A DNA stretch of 64,000 nucleotides, taken from the NCBI GenBank assembly GCA_046330285.1, contig JAXLSX010000006.1, forward strand, positions 1 to 64,000, given 5' to 3'. The position numbers were made by a program, and so were the translations under genes. The notes under the pieces were generated by a model that saw nothing but the letters and a program-made list of their open reading frames with translations, did no database searches and was not told where the DNA came from. Origin of the DNA: RHKX01 sp046330285 (lineage in GTDB: Bacteria; Actinomycetota; Thermoleophilia; Solirubrobacterales; 70-9). Positions 36,101-45,400 of this stretch are shown here, piece after piece (within the stretch, counting starts at the first letter, position 1; every line of letters starts with the position of its first letter).

Positions 36101-37449
36101 CGCAGGCCCTCGACGATCTCGCGGAACCGCTCGCCCCGCTCCTCGTAGTTCGCGAAGGCATCGAAGCTGGCGCAGGCGGGCGCGAGGAGCACGGTCTCCC
36201 CGGCGCCGGCCGCGGCGGCGGCATCGGCGACGGCGGTCGCGAGGTCGCCGCTCCGGCGCAGCGGGACGCCGGCGGGCGCGAGATCCTCGGCGAGCTGCTC
36301 GGCAGCCTCGCCGATCAGATAACACACGGCGCAATGCCCGGCGACGGCCGGGACCAGGTCGCCGAAGCGCTCCCCCTTGAGGCTTCCTCCGAAGATCGCG
36401 TGGACACCCGAGCCGAACGAGACGAGCGCGGCCCGGGCGGCGGCGACGTTGGTGGCCTTGGAGTCGTTGACGAACGCGACGCCGTCGATCTCGGCGACCG
36501 GCTCGAGGCGGTGGGCGACACCGGCGAAGGACGCGAGACCGCGGGCGACTGCCTCGCGCGGTACGCCGGCGGCGAGCGCGGCCGCGGCCACCGCCATGGC
36601 GTTGCGGAGGTTGTGCTCTCCGGCGAGCGCGAGGTCGTCGCGCTGGATCAGGACGCCCTCGTCGTCGCCGATGGCGCCATCGACCAGGCGGAGGGCGCAG
36701 TCGCCGCCGGCGCAGTCGACCCCGTAGCGGAGCCGCCGGGCCGACCCGGAGATCTCGGCGCCCGCGAGGGCGGGCTCGTCGGCGTCGGTGATAGCCGTCG
36801 CCGAGGGCGGCTGGTTGGCGAAGATCCGCAGCTTCGCGTCGAGATAGGCGTCGAGCGTGCCGTGGCGGTCGAGGTGGTCGGGGCTGAAGTTGAGCAGGAC
36901 CGCGACCTCCGGGGCGAACGCCTCGGAATCCTCGAGCTGGAAGGAGGAGCACTCGCAGACGATGGTCGCCTCGGGGTCGGCGTCTGCGGCCAGCGACGCC
37001 AGCGGCGTGCCGACGTTGCCGGCGACCGCGACCGGCATCCCGGCCTCGGCGAAGAGGTGGCCGAGCCACTCGGTGACGGTCGTCTTGCCGTTCGTCCCGG
37101 TGACGGCCACGAAGCGGTTGGAGGAGAGCCGCCAGCCGAGCTCGAGCTCGCCGATCACGGCCTTCCCCCGTTCCCGCGCGGCGGCGACGACCGGTGCGTC
37201 CTGGGGCACGCCCGGGCTCTTGACCAGGCAGTTCACGCCGTCGAGCAGGTGGAGTCCGTCGCCATTCAGATCGAGTTCGACGCCAAGCCCCGCAAGCCTT
37301 CCGGCATCGGGAGGACTTCCCCGATCGGTGCCGTACACGCGCTCCCCGCGCGCGGCCAGAGCCTCGGCCGCCGCGATCCCGGACCTGGCGAGCCCCACCA
37401 CGAGGAAGGGGCCCTCGGGCAGGGGCGGTCGCGCGATCTCTGAGGCCAC
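36097..37449 (-). CDS. murD: UDP-N-acetylmuramoylalanine--D-glutamate ligase
   Basis: Adds D-glutamate to UDP-MurNAc-L-Ala. It has FLVVGLARSGIAAAEALAA, the ATP loop AVTGTNGKTTVTEWLGHLF, LLNFSPDHLDRHGTLDAYL, GEHNLRNAMAVAAAAL and FVNDSKATNVAAARAAL, all typical. The length of 450 residues is normal. The GTG start lies 130 bp below the mraY stop, the only sizeable gap inside the mur genes; a 69-base hairpin fills it. It is coupled to ftsW downstream. Confidence 0.96.
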   Translation of the reverse strand: MASEIARPPLPEGPFLVVGLARSGIAAAEALAARGERVYGTDRGSPPDAGRLAGLGVELDLNGDGLHLLDGVNCLVKSPGVPQDAPVVAAARERGKAVIGELELGWRLSSNRFVAVTGTNGKTTVTEWLGHLFAEAGMPVAVAGNVGTPLASLAADADPEATIVCECSSFQLEDSEAFAPEVAVLLNFSPDHLDRHGTLDAYLDAKLRIFANQPPSATAITDADEPALAGAEISGSARRLRYGVDCAGGDCALRLVDGAIGDDEGVLIQRDDLALAGEHNLRNAMAVAAAALAAGVPREAVARGLASFAGVAHRLEPVAEIDGVAFVNDSKATNVAAARAALVSFGSGVHAIFGGSLKGERFGDLVPAVAGHCAVCYLIGEAAEQLAEDLAPAGVPLRRSGDLATAVADAAAAAGAGETVLLAPACASFDAFANYEERGERFREIVEGLR

Positions 37450-37501
37450 GGTTGAAGCTTCGCTGCCGGGGTGGACGTACCTTGCGGCAGTTGTCAGCCA
37501 T

Positions 37502-37570
37502 GGCCGGGCGGCGGCAGCCGACAGCCTCCGGCGCTTACGGAGTTCGGCCGTCGGCCACCGCCGCCCGGCC
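37502..37570 (-). repeat. Long interrupted hairpin between mraY and murD
   Basis: Perfect 13-bp outer arms (GGCCGGGCGGCGG at 37502-37514 and its complement at 37558-37570), then inner arms CCGAC/GTCGG and CTCCG/CGGAG around GCGCTTA. The element starts 8 bp after the mraY stop and ends 52 bp before murD. It could act as an attenuator, an RNase processing site or a mobile repeat unit. No T-run and no target duplication are visible. Confidence 0.6.
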
Positions 37571-37578
37571 TGCGTAGG

Positions 37579-38598
37579 TCAGCTGCCTATTGAATTCTGG
37601 AAGAGGGTGTAACCGATGCCCGCCAGGACGGCTCCGATGATCCAGAAGCGGATCATGATCTTCGTCTCCGACCAGGCCATCATCTCGAAGTGATGGTGGA
37701 GCGGGGCCATGAGGAAGACGCGGCGCCGGAACGACTTGAAGGTGAATACCTGGATCGCCACGGAGAGCGCCTCGATGACGAAGATCCCGCCGAGGACGAT
37801 GAGGAGCACCTCGGTCTGGGTCATGATCGCCAGGCCCGCGATCGCGCCGCCGAGGCCGAGTGAGCCGGTGTCGCCCATGAAGATCGTCGCCGGGAACGAG
37901 TTGAACCAGAGGAAGCCGACCGAGGCGCCGACGAAGCACGCGGAGAGCAGCGCCAGGTCCTCCTGCCCCGTGGTGATCGTGATCGCCAGATAGGAGAGGA
38001 AGACGATCGCGCAGCAGCCCGCCGCGAGGCCGTCGAGGCCGTCGGTGAGGTTGACGCCGTTGCTGGCTCCGGCGAGGACGAGGAAGCTGAGGACGACGTA
38101 GACGACCGGCCCGAGGTAGATCTCGGCGTCGAAGAGGCGGATCTGCAGACTCGGGTCGAGCCCGATCTCCTGGAAGGCGACCCACCAGAGGATCACCGCC
38201 AGGGCGATCTGACAGGACAGCTTCCAGCGGGCGTTGAGCCCGAGCGAGCGACGCTTGACGATCTTGATCCAGTCGTCGGCGAAGCCGATCGCGGCGGAGC
38301 CCACCGCCACCCCGAAGACCGTGAGGCTCTCGGTGTCGCGGTCGGAGAGCACCAGATAGGGAACCGCGATGGCGGTGAAGATGATCAACCCGCCCATCGT
38401 CGGCGTGCCGGCCTTCGTGTGATGCCCCTGCGGCCCCTCCTCGCGGATCTGCTGGCCGAACTCGCGCTCGCGGAGGCGCTCGATGAACTTTGGCCCGAGG
38501 AAGATCGTGATCAGCATCGCGGCCATCCCCGCGATCAGGATCGCCCCGCGGTCGACCGGGACGGTGCTGAGGCCCCCCGTCTGCGCCAGCGCGATCAA
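37579..38598 (-). CDS. mraY: Phospho-MurNAc-pentapeptide transferase
   Basis: Integral membrane enzyme that makes lipid I by joining phospho-MurNAc-pentapeptide to undecaprenyl phosphate. About ten helices; HHTKAGTPTMGGLIIF near residue 55, FADDWIKI, NLTDGLDGLAAG, FMGDTGSLGLGGA and APLHHHFEM are the family motifs with catalytic aspartates and the HHH loop. The TTG start overlaps the murF stop (TTGA), which gives 339 residues and a normal first helix; no other start fits. It is followed by a long hairpin. Confidence 0.95.
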   Translation of the reverse strand: MIALAQTGGLSTVPVDRGAILIAGMAAMLITIFLGPKFIERLREREFGQQIREEGPQGHHTKAGTPTMGGLIIFTAIAVPYLVLSDRDTESLTVFGVAVGSAAIGFADDWIKIVKRRSLGLNARWKLSCQIALAVILWWVAFQEIGLDPSLQIRLFDAEIYLGPVVYVVLSFLVLAGASNGVNLTDGLDGLAAGCCAIVFLSYLAITITTGQEDLALLSACFVGASVGFLWFNSFPATIFMGDTGSLGLGGAIAGLAIMTQTEVLLIVLGGIFVIEALSVAIQVFTFKSFRRRVFLMAPLHHHFEMMAWSETKIMIRFWIIGAVLAGIGYTLFQNSIGS

Positions 38599-39971
38599 CC
38601 CTCCCCCCTCTCCCCGAGCCGCGCCACGAGCCCGTCGGTGAGCCGTTCGAGGCCGACCGAGCGCGAGCCCTTGATCAGCGCGACGTCGCCTTCGGCGAGC
38701 TCTTCGGCGACGAGCGCGACCGCGGCGTCGGCGTCGGGTGCCCACGCATCCGGCGAGTAGTCGCGGGCCAGCTCGCCGACGCCGATCAGGCGGCCGATGC
38801 CGCGATCGCGGACGAGCGCGCCGACCTCCTCGTGGAAGGCCGCGGCCTCGGGGCCGAGCTCCGCCATCCCGCCGAGCACCGCCACCGCCCTGCGGCCACC
38901 CTCGGACTCGGTCCCGGCGAGGTTCTCGATCGCGGCTCGCATCGAGATCGGATTCGCGTTGTAGCAGTCGTTGAGCAGCAAGATGCGCCCGGGAAGCTCG
39001 ATCCGCTCGCCGCGCAGGCGCGAGAACTCTATCCGCGAGGTCCGCGCCGCCATCGCCTCCGGATCGAGGTCGAGCGCGACGCCGACCGAGATCGCGCAGA
39101 GGGCGTTGCGCAGGTTGTGGGCCTCGCTGAATGGGAACTCGAAGTCCGCCTCGCCGTGCGGCGTCCCGATCCTCGCCCTCGTCCGCCCGCCCTCGACCTC
39201 CGACGACAGAGCGAAGACGTCGCCGCCGGGGCCGAACGTGAACACCTCGAGCGAGTCGCGGAGGTGCGGGCTCAGCGCCTCCTCGTCCTCGGGGATCACC
39301 GCCCTCCCCTCGTCGCCGAGCCCGTGGAGGATCTCGGCCTTCGCCTCGACGATCGCCTCGAACGTCCCGAGCAGCTCGAGGTGAACCGGCCCGACGTTCG
39401 TGATCGCGGCGACGTCCGGCTCGGCGATCTCGCAGAGCTCCGCGATCTGGCCCATCCCGCGCATCGCCATCTCCATCACGAGGAGTTCGGTCTCGGGCGG
39501 CGCCGCGAGGATCGCCAGCGGCATCCCGATCTCGGTGTTGAAGTTCTCGGGACTCGCGTGGACGCGCCGCGGCAGGATCGCCCGGCAGATGTCTTTGACC
39601 GACGTCTTCCCGGTCGAGCCGGTGATCCCGACCGTCGGGCAGCCGAGCTCACGGCGCCACGCGCGGGCGAGGTGCTGGAGCGCCGCCAGCGGGTCGTCGA
39701 CCGCAAAGATCCGGGAGCCCGCGTTCGAGCGCTCGAGCTCGGCGCTGTGCTCACGCCCGACGACCACGCCCCACGCACCGTCGGCGAGAGCACCGGCCGC
39801 GTAGACGCCGCCGTCCTGATGCTCGCCGGGCAGGCCGAAGAAGAGATCGCCGGCCTCGACCTCGCGCGAATCGATCACCGCCCGTCCGGGACGGGACCCG
39901 TCCTCGGTCTCCGGTGCCGGCTCGGACGCGCCGAGGGCGGCCGCGATCCGATCGGGGGCGAGCTCGATCAC
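38595..39971 (-). CDS. murF: UDP-MurNAc-tripeptide--D-Ala-D-Ala ligase
   Basis: Adds the D-Ala-D-Ala dipeptide. The ATP loop is VGITGSTGKTSVKDICRAIL; NFNTEIGMPLAIL, VMEMAMRGMGQIAELC, NVGPVHLELLGTFEAI and LNDCYNANPISMRAAIE are typical of MurF. Its 458 residues are normal. GTG 39971 overlaps the murE stop (GTGA), and its stop overlaps the mraY TTG. Confidence 0.96.
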   Translation of the reverse strand: MIELAPDRIAAALGASEPAPETEDGSRPGRAVIDSREVEAGDLFFGLPGEHQDGGVYAAGALADGAWGVVVGREHSAELERSNAGSRIFAVDDPLAALQHLARAWRRELGCPTVGITGSTGKTSVKDICRAILPRRVHASPENFNTEIGMPLAILAAPPETELLVMEMAMRGMGQIAELCEIAEPDVAAITNVGPVHLELLGTFEAIVEAKAEILHGLGDEGRAVIPEDEEALSPHLRDSLEVFTFGPGGDVFALSSEVEGGRTRARIGTPHGEADFEFPFSEAHNLRNALCAISVGVALDLDPEAMAARTSRIEFSRLRGERIELPGRILLLNDCYNANPISMRAAIENLAGTESEGGRRAVAVLGGMAELGPEAAAFHEEVGALVRDRGIGRLIGVGELARDYSPDAWAPDADAAVALVAEELAEGDVALIKGSRSVGLERLTDGLVARLGERGEG

Positions 39972-41470
39972 GCGCCGCTCCCGGCGGCGAGTCGCTGGAG
40001 CTCCTCGCGGGCGACGTCGCGGTCGTCGAAGGGGATCTTGCGGCCGTTCTCGAACTCCTGACCCTGCTCATGGCCCTTGCCGGCGATGACCACGAGGTCG
40101 CCGGCCTCCGCCCGGCCGAAAGCCAACGCGATCGCGGCGCGGCGATCGGGCTCGACGAGGGTGCACTCGCGGCGATCGGGCGCGATGCCCTCGAGCACCT
40201 GCTCGATGATCGCGTCGGGGTCCTCCGAGCGCGGGTTGTCGGAGGTGACCACGGCGAGGTTCGACAGCTCGGATCCTGCCCGGCCCATCAGCGGCCGCTT
40301 CAGCGGGTCGCGGTCGCCGCCGCAGCCGAACGCGCAGATCAGCTTGCCGTCCGTCAGGCGCCGGGCCGCGCGGAGGACGTTCTCGAGCGAGTCGTGCGTG
40401 TGCGCATAGTCGACGAGCACGCCGAACGGCTGGCCGGCGTCGATCGGCTCCATCCGCCCCGGCACCGGCTCCGCCGCGGCGAGACCCGCGATCGCGACGT
40501 CGACGTCGACCCCGAGCGCCAGCGCCGACCCGAGCGCCGCGAGCGCGTTCTCGACGTTGAAGTGCCCTGGAAGCCGAAACCGGACCGGGCGCGGCTCGCC
40601 GGCGCCGTGGAGGGTGAAGCTGCCGCCGGAAGCGTCGAAGGCGACGTCGTGGGCGGTCAGGTCGGCGAGGTGCCCGGCGGCGGAGACCGTCGTCAGCAGG
40701 GTCCCGCTCTCGCGGCCGACGTCGGTGGCCAGCCGCTCGCCGTAGGAGTCGTCGACGTTGACGACCGCCGCCCCTGGGGCGGCCCGGCCTGCCTCCGGGA
40801 CGAACAGCAGCCGCTTCGCCGCGAAGTAGTCCTCCATGTCGGCGTGGAAGTCGAGGTGGTCCTGGGTCAGGTTCGTGAACGCGGCGACGTCGAAGTCGAT
40901 CGAGTCCGCACGCCCGAGCGCGAGCGCGTGCGAGGAGACCTCCATCGCGCACGCGGTGTCACCGGCGTCGAGCATCGCCCGGAACGTTCGCTGGAGGTCG
41001 ATCGCCTCCGGCGTCGTCCGCTCGACCGGCTCCTCGCGCCCGCCGACCACCTGCTTGACCGTCCCGAGCAGACCGCAGCCGATGCCGGCGTGCTCGAGGA
41101 TCGAGCGGACGAGGAAGGCGGTCGTCGTCTTCCCGTTGGTCCCCGTGATCCCGACCATCCGCAGCTCGGCGCTCGGGTCGCCGAAGAAGCGGGCGGCGAT
41201 CGGCCCCATCGCCAGCCGCGAGTCGGCGACGACGATCTGGGGCACGCCGATCTCGAGCGGACGCTCGACCACCAGCGCCGTCGCACCCGCCGCGACGACG
41301 GCCGGCGCGAAGTCGTGGCCGTCGGCGGCCGACCCGCGAACGCAGAAGAAGAGCGTCCCCGGCCCCGCTTTGCGGCTGTCGAAGGCGATGTCGGAGATCT
41401 CGGCGTCGCCGTCGCCCGCGATCCGCGCAGCGCCGGAGGGCAGCGCGGCGCTTAGGTCGGCGAGCCTCAT
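39968..41470 (-). CDS. murE: UDP-MurNAc-dipeptide--meso-diaminopimelate ligase
   Basis: Adds the third residue of the stem peptide. The ATP loop GITGTNGKTTT is at 107-117 with K114; NLTQDHLDFHADMEDYF and VDYAHTHDSLENVLRAAR follow. The motif DNPRSEDP at 411-418 is the signature of enzymes that use meso-diaminopimelate, so the cell wall is predicted to be A1gamma type. The 500 residues are normal. The ATG has TAGAAT 8 bases upstream in the 58-bp gap after ftsI, a possible internal promoter. Confidence 0.96.
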   Translation of the reverse strand: MRLADLSAALPSGAARIAGDGDAEISDIAFDSRKAGPGTLFFCVRGSAADGHDFAPAVVAAGATALVVERPLEIGVPQIVVADSRLAMGPIAARFFGDPSAELRMVGITGTNGKTTTAFLVRSILEHAGIGCGLLGTVKQVVGGREEPVERTTPEAIDLQRTFRAMLDAGDTACAMEVSSHALALGRADSIDFDVAAFTNLTQDHLDFHADMEDYFAAKRLLFVPEAGRAAPGAAVVNVDDSYGERLATDVGRESGTLLTTVSAAGHLADLTAHDVAFDASGGSFTLHGAGEPRPVRFRLPGHFNVENALAALGSALALGVDVDVAIAGLAAAEPVPGRMEPIDAGQPFGVLVDYAHTHDSLENVLRAARRLTDGKLICAFGCGGDRDPLKRPLMGRAGSELSNLAVVTSDNPRSEDPDAIIEQVLEGIAPDRRECTLVEPDRRAAIALAFGRAEAGDLVVIAGKGHEQGQEFENGRKIPFDDRDVAREELQRLAAGSGA

Positions 41471-41478
41471 CGCCCGCG

Positions 41479-41484
41479 ATTCTA
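41479..41484 (-). promoter_or_regulatory. Possible internal promoter before murE
   Basis: Minus-strand TAGAAT, 8 bases before the murE ATG. It could start a leaderless murE-murF-mraY transcript inside the dcw cluster. Confidence 0.4.
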
Positions 41485-41528
41485 GGAACGCAACAGGCGG
41501 GGACGGGGCGCCGGCCCCGCCGCCGTGC

Positions 41529-43187
41529 CTACTCGGTCGGTGCGATCCCGAGGTACGGGAGGGCGAACGAGGCGATCTGGCCGAACGCCGGAGCGGCGAC
41601 CGAGCCGCCGTAGTAGTCGCCGCCCTTCGGGTCATCGACGATCACCGAGACGAGAAGCCGCGGATCGGCCGCGGGCGCGAACCCGACGAACGAGGCGATG
41701 AACTGGGTCTCGGAGTAGGTGCCGTCGACCACCTTCTGGGCGGTGCCGGTCTTGCCCGCGAGGACGTAGCCGGGCACGCTGACCTCCGACGCGGTGCCGC
41801 CGTCGCCGAGGACGCCCTCGAGCATCGTCCGCAGCTGCGAGGCCGTCTTCGAGCTGATCACCCTCTTGCCGTCGGAATGCTCCACCGGATCGCCGTCGAT
41901 CGATTCGAGCAGCCGCGGTGTCCGCAGGATGCCCCCGTTCGCGATCGCGGCATAGCCCTCCATCATCTGCATCGGCGTCACCGAGAGGCCCTGGCCGATC
42001 GGGAGGTTGCCGATCGAGGAGCCGGAGTACTCGTGCGGTGTCGGGACGATGCCCATCTCCTCGGCCGGGTAGTCGATGCCGGTCGGCTGGCCGAACCCGA
42101 ACTTCGAGACCCAGCGGCCGAACTCGTTGTCGCCGAGCTCCTGGCCGATCATGACCGTGCCGACGTTCGAGGACTGGGCGAGGATGTCGGCGACGCTGAG
42201 CGTCCGGTAGCCGACCGGGTGGGACTCGCCGATGGTCCGGTCCGCGACCTTGATCTCGGGCGGGACGTCGAAGGTCGTCTCCGGCTTGACGAGGCCGTCC
42301 TGGAGCGCGCCGGCGACGGTGAAGGCCTTGAAGGTCGAGCCGGGCTCGTAGGTGAAGCCGGTCGCCATGTTCGTGAGCTGGTCGGGATCGACGTCGGAGA
42401 GGTCGTTGGGGTCGACCGGCGGCCAGCTCGCCATCGCGAGCACGTCGCCGTCGGTCGGGTCCATGACGATCGCCGTCGCGTCCTCGGGCATGTACTTGTC
42501 GCCGATGTCGCGCAGGACCTTCTCGGTGTAGGACTGGATCCGGCCGTCGATCGTGAGCTGGACGTCGTGGCCGGCGGCGGCGCCGGTGACGACGTCGCGG
42601 TTGATCTCCTGGCCGAGCGCATCCTTGGTGATCGCGACCTCGCCGTCGGTGCCCGCAAGGACGTCGTTCTCGGACTGCTCGATGCCGAAGAGACCCTGTC
42701 CGTCGTCGCCGACGGCGCCGATCAACCTGCCCGCGTCCTTCTCCTGGGGATAGACGCGACGCGAGTCGGGAAGGATCCCGATCCCGTCGAGGCCGAGCTT
42801 CTCGACCCGGTCGGCGGTCACGAGGTCGACCTTCTGCGCGATGTACTCGAAGCCGCTCTCTGCCGTCAGCGACTCGAGCACGTCCCCTTCCGGCATGTCG
42901 AGCACCTCGGCCAGCTTCCGCGCCGTCTTCGGCGGGTCGAGCACCTGGTAGGGCGTGGCGAAGATCGTCGCCGCCTCCTCGGAGACGGCGAGCGCGTTGC
43001 CGCGCCGGTCGAGGATGGCACCGCGAATGCCGGGGACTTCGACGGTCGCGACCTGCTGGCTCTTGGCGTCGGCACTGAACTCGCCGCCCTTGACGGTCTG
43101 CAGCCAGGCCGCGCGGACCATGACGATGCAGAAAGCGAGCGCGAAGGCCGCGAACAGCAGGCCGACGCGCTTCTCGATCAGTCGCAC
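41529..43187 (-). CDS. ftsI: Division transpeptidase FtsI (class B PBP)
   Basis: Penicillin-binding protein that cross-links septal peptidoglycan. One N-terminal helix (VGLLFAAFALAFCIVMVRAA) anchors it; the dimerisation domain (RGAILDRRGNALAVS) is followed by the transpeptidase domain with active-site S284 in STFK, SSN at 339-341 and KTGT at 479-482. The 552 residues carry no PASTA domain. GTG 43187 lies 6 bp after the ftsL-like gene. It pairs with FtsW encoded 5 kb downstream. Confidence 0.97.
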   Translation of the reverse strand: MRLIEKRVGLLFAAFALAFCIVMVRAAWLQTVKGGEFSADAKSQQVATVEVPGIRGAILDRRGNALAVSEEAATIFATPYQVLDPPKTARKLAEVLDMPEGDVLESLTAESGFEYIAQKVDLVTADRVEKLGLDGIGILPDSRRVYPQEKDAGRLIGAVGDDGQGLFGIEQSENDVLAGTDGEVAITKDALGQEINRDVVTGAAAGHDVQLTIDGRIQSYTEKVLRDIGDKYMPEDATAIVMDPTDGDVLAMASWPPVDPNDLSDVDPDQLTNMATGFTYEPGSTFKAFTVAGALQDGLVKPETTFDVPPEIKVADRTIGESHPVGYRTLSVADILAQSSNVGTVMIGQELGDNEFGRWVSKFGFGQPTGIDYPAEEMGIVPTPHEYSGSSIGNLPIGQGLSVTPMQMMEGYAAIANGGILRTPRLLESIDGDPVEHSDGKRVISSKTASQLRTMLEGVLGDGGTASEVSVPGYVLAGKTGTAQKVVDGTYSETQFIASFVGFAPAADPRLLVSVIVDDPKGGDYYGGSVAAPAFGQIASFALPYLGIAPTE

Positions 43188-43193
43188 GGCGCC

Positions 43194-43919
43194 CTAGGGA
43201 GTCGTGGTCGGGACGGTTGCGGCGGGATCGACGGTCGTGGTGGCGACCGCCGTCGGGTCGACGACGGCGGGGTCGGTCGTGGTCGTCGCGGCCGCCGCTT
43301 CGGCGGCGAGGTCGGCCTCGGTCGGCTCGATGGCCGGGGGTTCGTTGGCGATCAGGCCGTCGGCGAGGCGCTGCGCCGCCTTCTCGGCGTCGAAGGAGCT
43401 CGCGTCGAGGTAGTGGACGGCGTCGGGAGCCGGCACGGCGAGGCCGAGCGCCGTGGCGGCCTCGGTGATCCGCTCGTTCGACAGGCGGTTGGCGATCCGG
43501 GCGCGGGCGACGCTGTTGGCCTGCTGAAGCTCGTCGATCTTGGCCGAGACCGAACCGCTCGAAGCGCTGAGGCTGAGCCCGACGACGTTGAGGGCGACGA
43601 TCCCGCCGAGGAGGACCCCGAGGACGACGATCCAGGCCCGGCTGCGGGACATGCCGACGACGAAGCCGGAATCGGCGATCCCGCTGACGGCGGTGACCGG
43701 GAGCATGGCGACGTTGCCGCCGGCGGCGACCCGGGCGCGGGAACGATGGTTGGTCCGCGGCGCGGCGGCCGGCGTGCGCCGTGCGGGCCGGCGGGCGGGT
43801 GCGGCGGCGCCGCTGCGTGAACTGGTTCGCGTCGCGGTCCGGGGCTTCGGCTTCGCCTTCGGGCGCGGCTTCGGCCGCGGCGCCGGGCGGGTGCGCGGGG
43901 AGATCGCGGGAGCGCCCAT
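43194..43919 (-). CDS. ftsL: FtsL-like septum protein with long basic tail
   Basis: Called mainly by position between rsmH and ftsI, because FtsL proteins have little sequence identity. A Pro/Arg/Lys-rich cytosolic tail of about 90 residues (RPAPRPKPRPKAKPKPRT) is followed by one helix (AWIVVLGVLLGGIVALNVV), a short coiled-coil region (KIDELQQANSVARARIANRL) and a C-terminal Thr/Ala/Val-rich tail of about 60 residues. At 241 residues it is about twice the size of classical FtsL; both extra tails look disordered. The ATG overlaps the rsmH stop by one base. Confidence 0.72.
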   Translation of the reverse strand: MGAPAISPRTRPAPRPKPRPKAKPKPRTATRTSSRSGAAAPARRPARRTPAAAPRTNHRSRARVAAGGNVAMLPVTAVSGIADSGFVVGMSRSRAWIVVLGVLLGGIVALNVVGLSLSASSGSVSAKIDELQQANSVARARIANRLSNERITEAATALGLAVPAPDAVHYLDASSFDAEKAAQRLADGLIANEPPAIEPTEADLAAEAAAATTTTDPAVVDPTAVATTTVDPAATVPTTTP

Positions 43920-44875
43920 CAGGACACCTCCCCTTCGAGCTTGAGGGCGACGCGGAGGTGGGCCGAGGCGGAACGCGGGTTGTCGGCGATCTCGCCGGCG
44001 CTCGGCGCGACGCCGCCGCGGGTCACGAGCTTCGCCTCGGGCTCGAGGCCGCAACGGCAGACCGGGAACTCCGGCGGGCAGATGCAGCCGCGGGCGCGAT
44101 CGGCGAGGAAGCGCTTGACACGACGGTCCTCGAGCGAGTGGAAGGAGATGGCGGCGAGCCGGCCGGCCGGTGCCAGCATGTCCCACGCCTGCGGGAGCGC
44201 GGCATCGATCGCCTCGAGCTCACCGTTGACCGCGATCCGGATCGCCTGGAACGTGCGCTTGGCGGGGTTGCCGCGGCCGAACCGGGCCGACGGCGGCAGA
44301 CCGTCGCGGACCGCCTCGACGAGCTCGGAGGTGGTGTCGAGCGGGCGGCGCTCGACGATCCGGCGGGCGATCGAGCGGGCGTGCTTCTCGTCGGCGTAGT
44401 TGCGGAGCGCCTCGGCGATCCGGCTTTCGGGCCACTCGTTGACGACGGTCCGGGCCGAGATCTCGGCGTCGGGATCCATCCGCATGTCGAGCGGCGCGTC
44501 GAATGAGTAGGAGAATCCGCGCTCCCAGGCGTCGATCTGCATCGAGGAGACGCCGAAGTCGAAGAGGACGACGTCGGGACGGATCCCCTCGGCTGCGAGC
44601 TCGGCGAGTGCGTCGCCGAAGTCCCCGCGGACGAAGCGCGTCGCGCAGAGCGCCTCGGCGGAGATCTGGGCGAACCGCTCCTCGGCGGCCGGGTCGCGGT
44701 CGATCGCGATCAGCATCCCGTCGGGGCCGATCCGCTCGGCGAGCAGCCGCGAGTGGCCGCCGCCCCCGAAGGTGCAATCGATCACCGTCTCCCCCGGCTG
44801 GGGATCGGTCTCGCGGATGACCTCCGCGGCAAGGACTGGTACGTGCTCGGTCGGCATGTAGGTGAGGGTCACCAT
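43919..44875 (-). CDS. rsmH: 16S rRNA m4C1402 methyltransferase
   Basis: SAM-dependent enzyme that methylates C1402 in the ribosomal decoding site. EHVPVLAAEVIRETDPQPGE and DCTFGGGGHSRLLAERIGPD form the SAM site; FDFGVSSMQIDAWERGFSY, RTFQAIRIAVNGEL and AISFHSLEDRRVKRFL are family hallmarks. Four cysteines (CICPPEFPVCRC) occur near the end. ATG 44875 is 4 bp after mraZ; a second ATG at 44857 would also retain all conserved sequence. Confidence 0.96.
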   Translation of the reverse strand: MVTLTYMPTEHVPVLAAEVIRETDPQPGETVIDCTFGGGGHSRLLAERIGPDGMLIAIDRDPAAEERFAQISAEALCATRFVRGDFGDALAELAAEGIRPDVVLFDFGVSSMQIDAWERGFSYSFDAPLDMRMDPDAEISARTVVNEWPESRIAEALRNYADEKHARSIARRIVERRPLDTTSELVEAVRDGLPPSARFGRGNPAKRTFQAIRIAVNGELEAIDAALPQAWDMLAPAGRLAAISFHSLEDRRVKRFLADRARGCICPPEFPVCRCGLEPEAKLVTRGGVAPSAGEIADNPRSASAHLRVALKLEGEVS

Positions 44876-44879
44876 CCCA

Positions 44880-45338
44880 CTACGCGCTCCCCGGCGAGGA
44901 GGCCTGCATGGTCGCGGCGATGCTCTCGGTCAGCTCCGGGGTCCGTTGCTCGTTCTCCTCGTCCTCGGCGAGCCACACCTCCGGCGACCAGATCTCGAGC
45001 CGCGAGCCCATCCCGGAGACGATGCAGCGGCCCTCGAGGCCGGCGTACTCGATCAGCTGACGGCTGAGCCGGACGCGGCCGGCCGAGTCGAGGTCGGCCG
45101 ACTCGGAGTGAGCGAAGAAGCGGCGCTGGATCCGCCGCGCGTCGCGGCTCATCGGGTTGAGCTGCGCGAGAGTCCTCTCCTCGTTCTCCTCGGCGGCCTT
45201 GGAAGGCCAGATCTCGACGCAGCGCTCGATGCCCTGCATGAGGACGATGCCGTCCGCGAAGGAGGCCCGATACTGGGCCGGGACCGTGATCCGGTCCTTG
45301 GAGTCGAGCGAGTGCTCGTTGAGGCCGCGGAAGGTCAT
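44880..45338 (-). CDS. mraZ: Transcriptional regulator MraZ
   Basis: SpoVT-AbrB-type DNA-binding protein that represses its own dcw operon. Two tandem domains: HSLDSKDRITVPAQYRASFA and the second with DLDSAGRVRLSRQLIEYAGL, plus VEIWP and LEIWSPEVW. The 152 residues match the family. Three repeats that match MraZ boxes overlap a promoter about 130 bp upstream, so autoregulation is very likely. No clear ribosome binding site precedes the ATG. Confidence 0.95.
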   Translation of the reverse strand: MTFRGLNEHSLDSKDRITVPAQYRASFADGIVLMQGIERCVEIWPSKAAEENEERTLAQLNPMSRDARRIQRRFFAHSESADLDSAGRVRLSRQLIEYAGLEGRCIVSGMGSRLEIWSPEVWLAEDEENEQRTPELTESIAATMQASSPGSA

Positions 45339-45400
45339 GCATCAAGGGAGGTCGGGGTGGAGGTCGAAAAGCCTGGGTATGCGATTGCCGGTTGAAGTCA

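Noticed and set aside
34769..37501. A 910-codon open frame suggesting a fused MurD-FtsW
   Set aside because: MurD is read in a different frame; the upstream part is Arg/Gly/Pro-rich shadow sequence and FtsW starts at ATG 36100.
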